Below, one piece after another: positions 62,853 to 64,000 of a DNA stretch of 64,000 bases. This DNA is from Ahaetulla prasina (Eukaryota; Chordata; Lepidosauria; Squamata; Colubridae), in assembly GCF_028640845.1 (NCBI RefSeq), contig NC_080540.1:282428524-282492523 (forward strand). Reading direction: 5' to 3'. The notes under the pieces are model-generated. The model searched no databases, had not been told where the DNA came from, and saw only the letters and a list, made by a program, of their open reading frames with translations. Both the position numbers and the translations under genes were made by a program. Position 1 is the stretch's first letter; every line of letters starts with the position of its first letter.

Positions 62853-63898
62853 ATGTTGCACCAACATGTTGCATTTCCCGCTTTAGGGCAAATGTAAATA
62901 GGGCATTTTCTCACCAAACTTCTGTCTCTCAATTAATTAAAATGTTTGATGAGGGCGACCCAGGTTTTAATCATAAGCTTATGTAGATCATTTAGGATAA
63001 TTTAGGGTGGCACTTCAAAAGGGAAAAAACATTGATGGTATTTATTTTATTTATTTCTGTTTCATATTTCTCAACCGCCCATCTCCCTCAGAGAGGGAGA
63101 CAACAACGTTGTCCACTAAAGCTTTTGCCGATTTGTCATTTTTATTTTAATGTGATGGACGGATAACATTTGTTAAATATATATGCTGGGGTGGGGTGGG
63201 GGGAAGACTCCTATTAACCAAAATGTAATAAGAAAAATTGAAAAATAATACAGTTGAATCAAAATTTAAATAAAACGTCAGTCTGACTGATTGAAATACA
63301 TTTAAAGCTTTTTCTTTCTAAGCTTGACCTTCTTATAGGCACGCAATCCTTAGCACACTGGTCTAAGCCCAAGCATGGATTTTAAGCCTTCTAAAGTTTG
63401 TTCACCCCGGTTTGGGTTCATGCGTAATATTCTCTGTGGTTATGCACAACACTGCAAAATCACACACGCACATCTGATCTCCTCGTGGCAATTTATAAAA
63501 TATAAGAGGACAAGACTTTGTCCTGAAGTTTTTACACTCTAGAATTCACCCCCAGGTAAACAGCAAATAAAGAGATCGGAAATAAGGAATAAAGAAGGAA
63601 AAGTATGTTTGTTTTGGTGTCTTCAGTTATTTGTAGTTGTGCATGTTTGCAGTGGAAGTCAGGAACAAAGGATTAGGATGTTCTTCTACTTTCTCTCCTC
63701 CTCCAATTAATCCAGAAACAGCCTTAAATAATCAACTCACCATCAAAAATGTATGTAATATATATTTTTTAAAAGAGACAGAATAATTACTGGAAATTTT
63801 TTTTATAAACCTTACCAGTCCAAAACCACTTACCAAAGTTACTTACTGATGAGATTAGCGGCTATATAAAGCAGATGAATAGATGGCTGGATGGCTGG

Positions 63899-63902
<4 letters not shown>

Positions 63903-63948
<46 letters not shown>

Positions 63949-64000
63949 AACAGACAGACAGACAGACAAATATTCTATTCTATTCTATTCTATTCAATTC
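63903..64000. repeat. (GA)n, (GACA)n and (ATTCT)n at the window end
   Basis: (GA)n at 63903-63941, (CAGA)n at 63942-63968, then ATTCT units to 64000, consistent with another CR1-type tail continuing past the window. Confidence 0.9.

Overview
The window is nuclear DNA of a squamate reptile, most likely an advanced snake. The evidence is BovB (RTE) LINE ends, CR1-type LINE tails ending in (AATAG)n, a Sauria-type SINE, L2 and Penelope-type retroelements, very dense hAT and mariner miniature transposons, and two single-copy vertebrate genes in their conserved order. There are no operons, CRISPR arrays or bacterial features. Almost all the long open reading frames are retroelement pieces or stop-free simple repeats.

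Two host genes can be supported, both on the + strand. CPLX4 (complexin-4, a retinal ribbon-synapse SNARE regulator) is complete in three exons at 5774-5940, 9594-9681 and 25239-25466. They give a 160-residue protein ending in a CAAX box, and intron 2 starts with a GC donor instead of GT. RAX (retina and anterior neural fold homeobox) has exon 1 at 54712-55048 and exon 2 at 58156-58394. The exon carrying the end of the homeodomain and the C-terminus is not found in the remaining 5.6 kb and must lie beyond the window. CPLX4 followed by RAX in the same orientation matches the arrangement known from other vertebrates, and both genes act in the retina.

Layout. 1-1487: decayed L2 LINE. 1515-2017: nested hAT elements. 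2627-4774: a hAT element with a perfect 8-bp target duplication that contains scrambled pieces of the neighbouring CPLX4 locus, including its start codon. 5774-25466: CPLX4, whose introns hold a CR1 end, an 83-bp minisatellite inside a hAT element, a hAT-mediated tandem duplication, SINEs, mariner MITEs and a 5-kb block with a Ty3/Gypsy element. That element sits between two almost identical 1-kb flanks, which looks like an insertion allele and an empty allele placed one after the other. 25467-46700: intergenic, with LINE ends, SINEs, Penelope pieces, a large compound microsatellite (39361-40170) and a LINE 3' end in three tandem copies. 46770-51242: a nearly complete but frameshifted L2 LINE. 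52580-54200: microsatellites and a CR1-tailed SINE. 54200-58394: the CpG-rich RAX 5' region, exons 1 and 2. 58395-64000: RAX intron 2 with a BovB end and microsatellites.

The most noteworthy observations are the CPLX4-fragment mosaic inside a hAT element, the apparent polymorphic Gypsy insertion or false duplication, hammerhead-ribozyme-like motifs with a compensatory stem change in Penelope-type repeats, the exchanged target duplications that show recombination between two hAT copies, and the GC-AG intron of CPLX4. Coordinates and alignments were made by eye.
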